In this document: in pieces, positions 14,355 through 14,539 of the stretch
Layout of the letters: each line of letters starts with the position of its first letter
How positions within the stretch are numbered: position 1 is the stretch's first letter
Assembly: GCA_031283015.1 (NCBI GenBank)
Contig: JAITCQ010000033.1
Span: 1-14,539, forward strand
From: Candidatus Methanoplasma sp.
GTDB taxonomy: Archaea; Thermoplasmatota; Thermoplasmata; Methanomassiliicoccales; Methanomethylophilaceae
Reading direction: 5' to 3'
DNA length: 14,539 bases
Translations under genes and position numbers: made by a program
The notes under the pieces: generated by a model
Database searches by the model: none
The model's input: the letters and a program-made list of their open reading frames with translations, nothing else
Told to the model about the DNA's origin: nothing

Positions 14355-14539
14355 ATGAGAATGAACGACTATCAGATAGAGAAGATAACCGGCATACTTT
14401 CCACAATAAAAGAAAAAAGTCGGTTCTATAAAGACAAATTCGGTGATATGGATCTTTCAAAGGTGAGGACGCAGGAGGATTTCGAAAAACTTCCCTTCAC
14501 CGGCAAAGAGGACCTCCGCGACGCTTACCCCCTGGGACT
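14355..14539 (+). CDS. Phenylacetate-CoA ligase / F390-synthetase-like, 5' part
   Basis: The first 61 codons of a gene cut by the right edge. The N-terminus matches the helical start of PaaK-type adenylate-forming enzymes: KEKSRFYKDKFGD, then an RTQEDFEKLPFTGKEDLRDAYPLG segment equivalent to the family's 'LPFTTKDDLR..YP.G'. Such enzymes activate an aryl or other acid with ATP to an acyl-CoA. In methanogens a close relative adenylates coenzyme F420 to F390. The two cannot be separated on this fragment, since the ATP-binding and specificity regions lie outside. Supported by a ribosome binding site (GAGG) and TATA-like box. Own promoter, not part of the Sel1 operon. Confidence 0.8.
   Translation, partial: MRMNDYQIEKITGILSTIKEKSRFYKDKFGDMDLSKVRTQEDFEKLPFTGKEDLRDAYPLG

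Overview
The window looks archaeal, most likely a Thermoplasmatota / Methanomassiliicoccales-type genome. This is inferred from AT-rich TATA-like boxes placed to give short or absent leaders, GGTGA/GGAG-type ribosome binding sites inside operons, moderately high GC, an archaeal-style set of Sel1-repeat genes and a PaaK/F390-synthetase-type ligase at the right edge. The assignment comes from family content and signals, not from a marker gene.

Left third (1-6480, minus strand): a tightly packed operon read right to left. It starts with an Hsp70 ATPase fused to a von Willebrand A (vWA) domain. Next is a 1004-residue protein with an apparent J-like N-terminus that lacks HPD, two zinc ribbons and several fibronectin-III-like beta domains. 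Then comes a zinc-ribbon P-loop GTPase. A fourth gene begins by an ATGA overlap and runs off the left edge. Gaps are 15, 4 and -4 nt, with a ribosome binding site ahead of each downstream gene. This is the most interesting part of the window: it looks like a chaperone-centred, multi-NTPase signalling or conflict module in which Hsp70, a non-canonical J-like partner and a GTPase work together.

Middle (6533-9188): a HAD-family phosphatase (minus), possibly followed by a 64-codon unknown ORF, and divergently a complete formate-tetrahydrofolate ligase (plus). These look like ordinary one-carbon and housekeeping metabolism.

Right third (9172-14208): a Sel1-like repeat (SLR) region. One SLR gene lies on the minus strand, convergent with and overlapping the ligase gene. 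Divergent from it is a plus-strand cluster: an unrecognised 192-residue protein, a small gene that appears frame-broken (or two tiny ORFs), and three SLR genes spaced 1 and 4 nt apart. None of the SLR proteins has a visible signal peptide or membrane segment, so they are probably cytoplasmic scaffolds. At the far right a separate promoter, with a 10-bp-spaced direct repeat upstream of its TATA-like box, drives the start of a phenylacetate-CoA ligase/F390-synthetase-like gene cut by the window edge.
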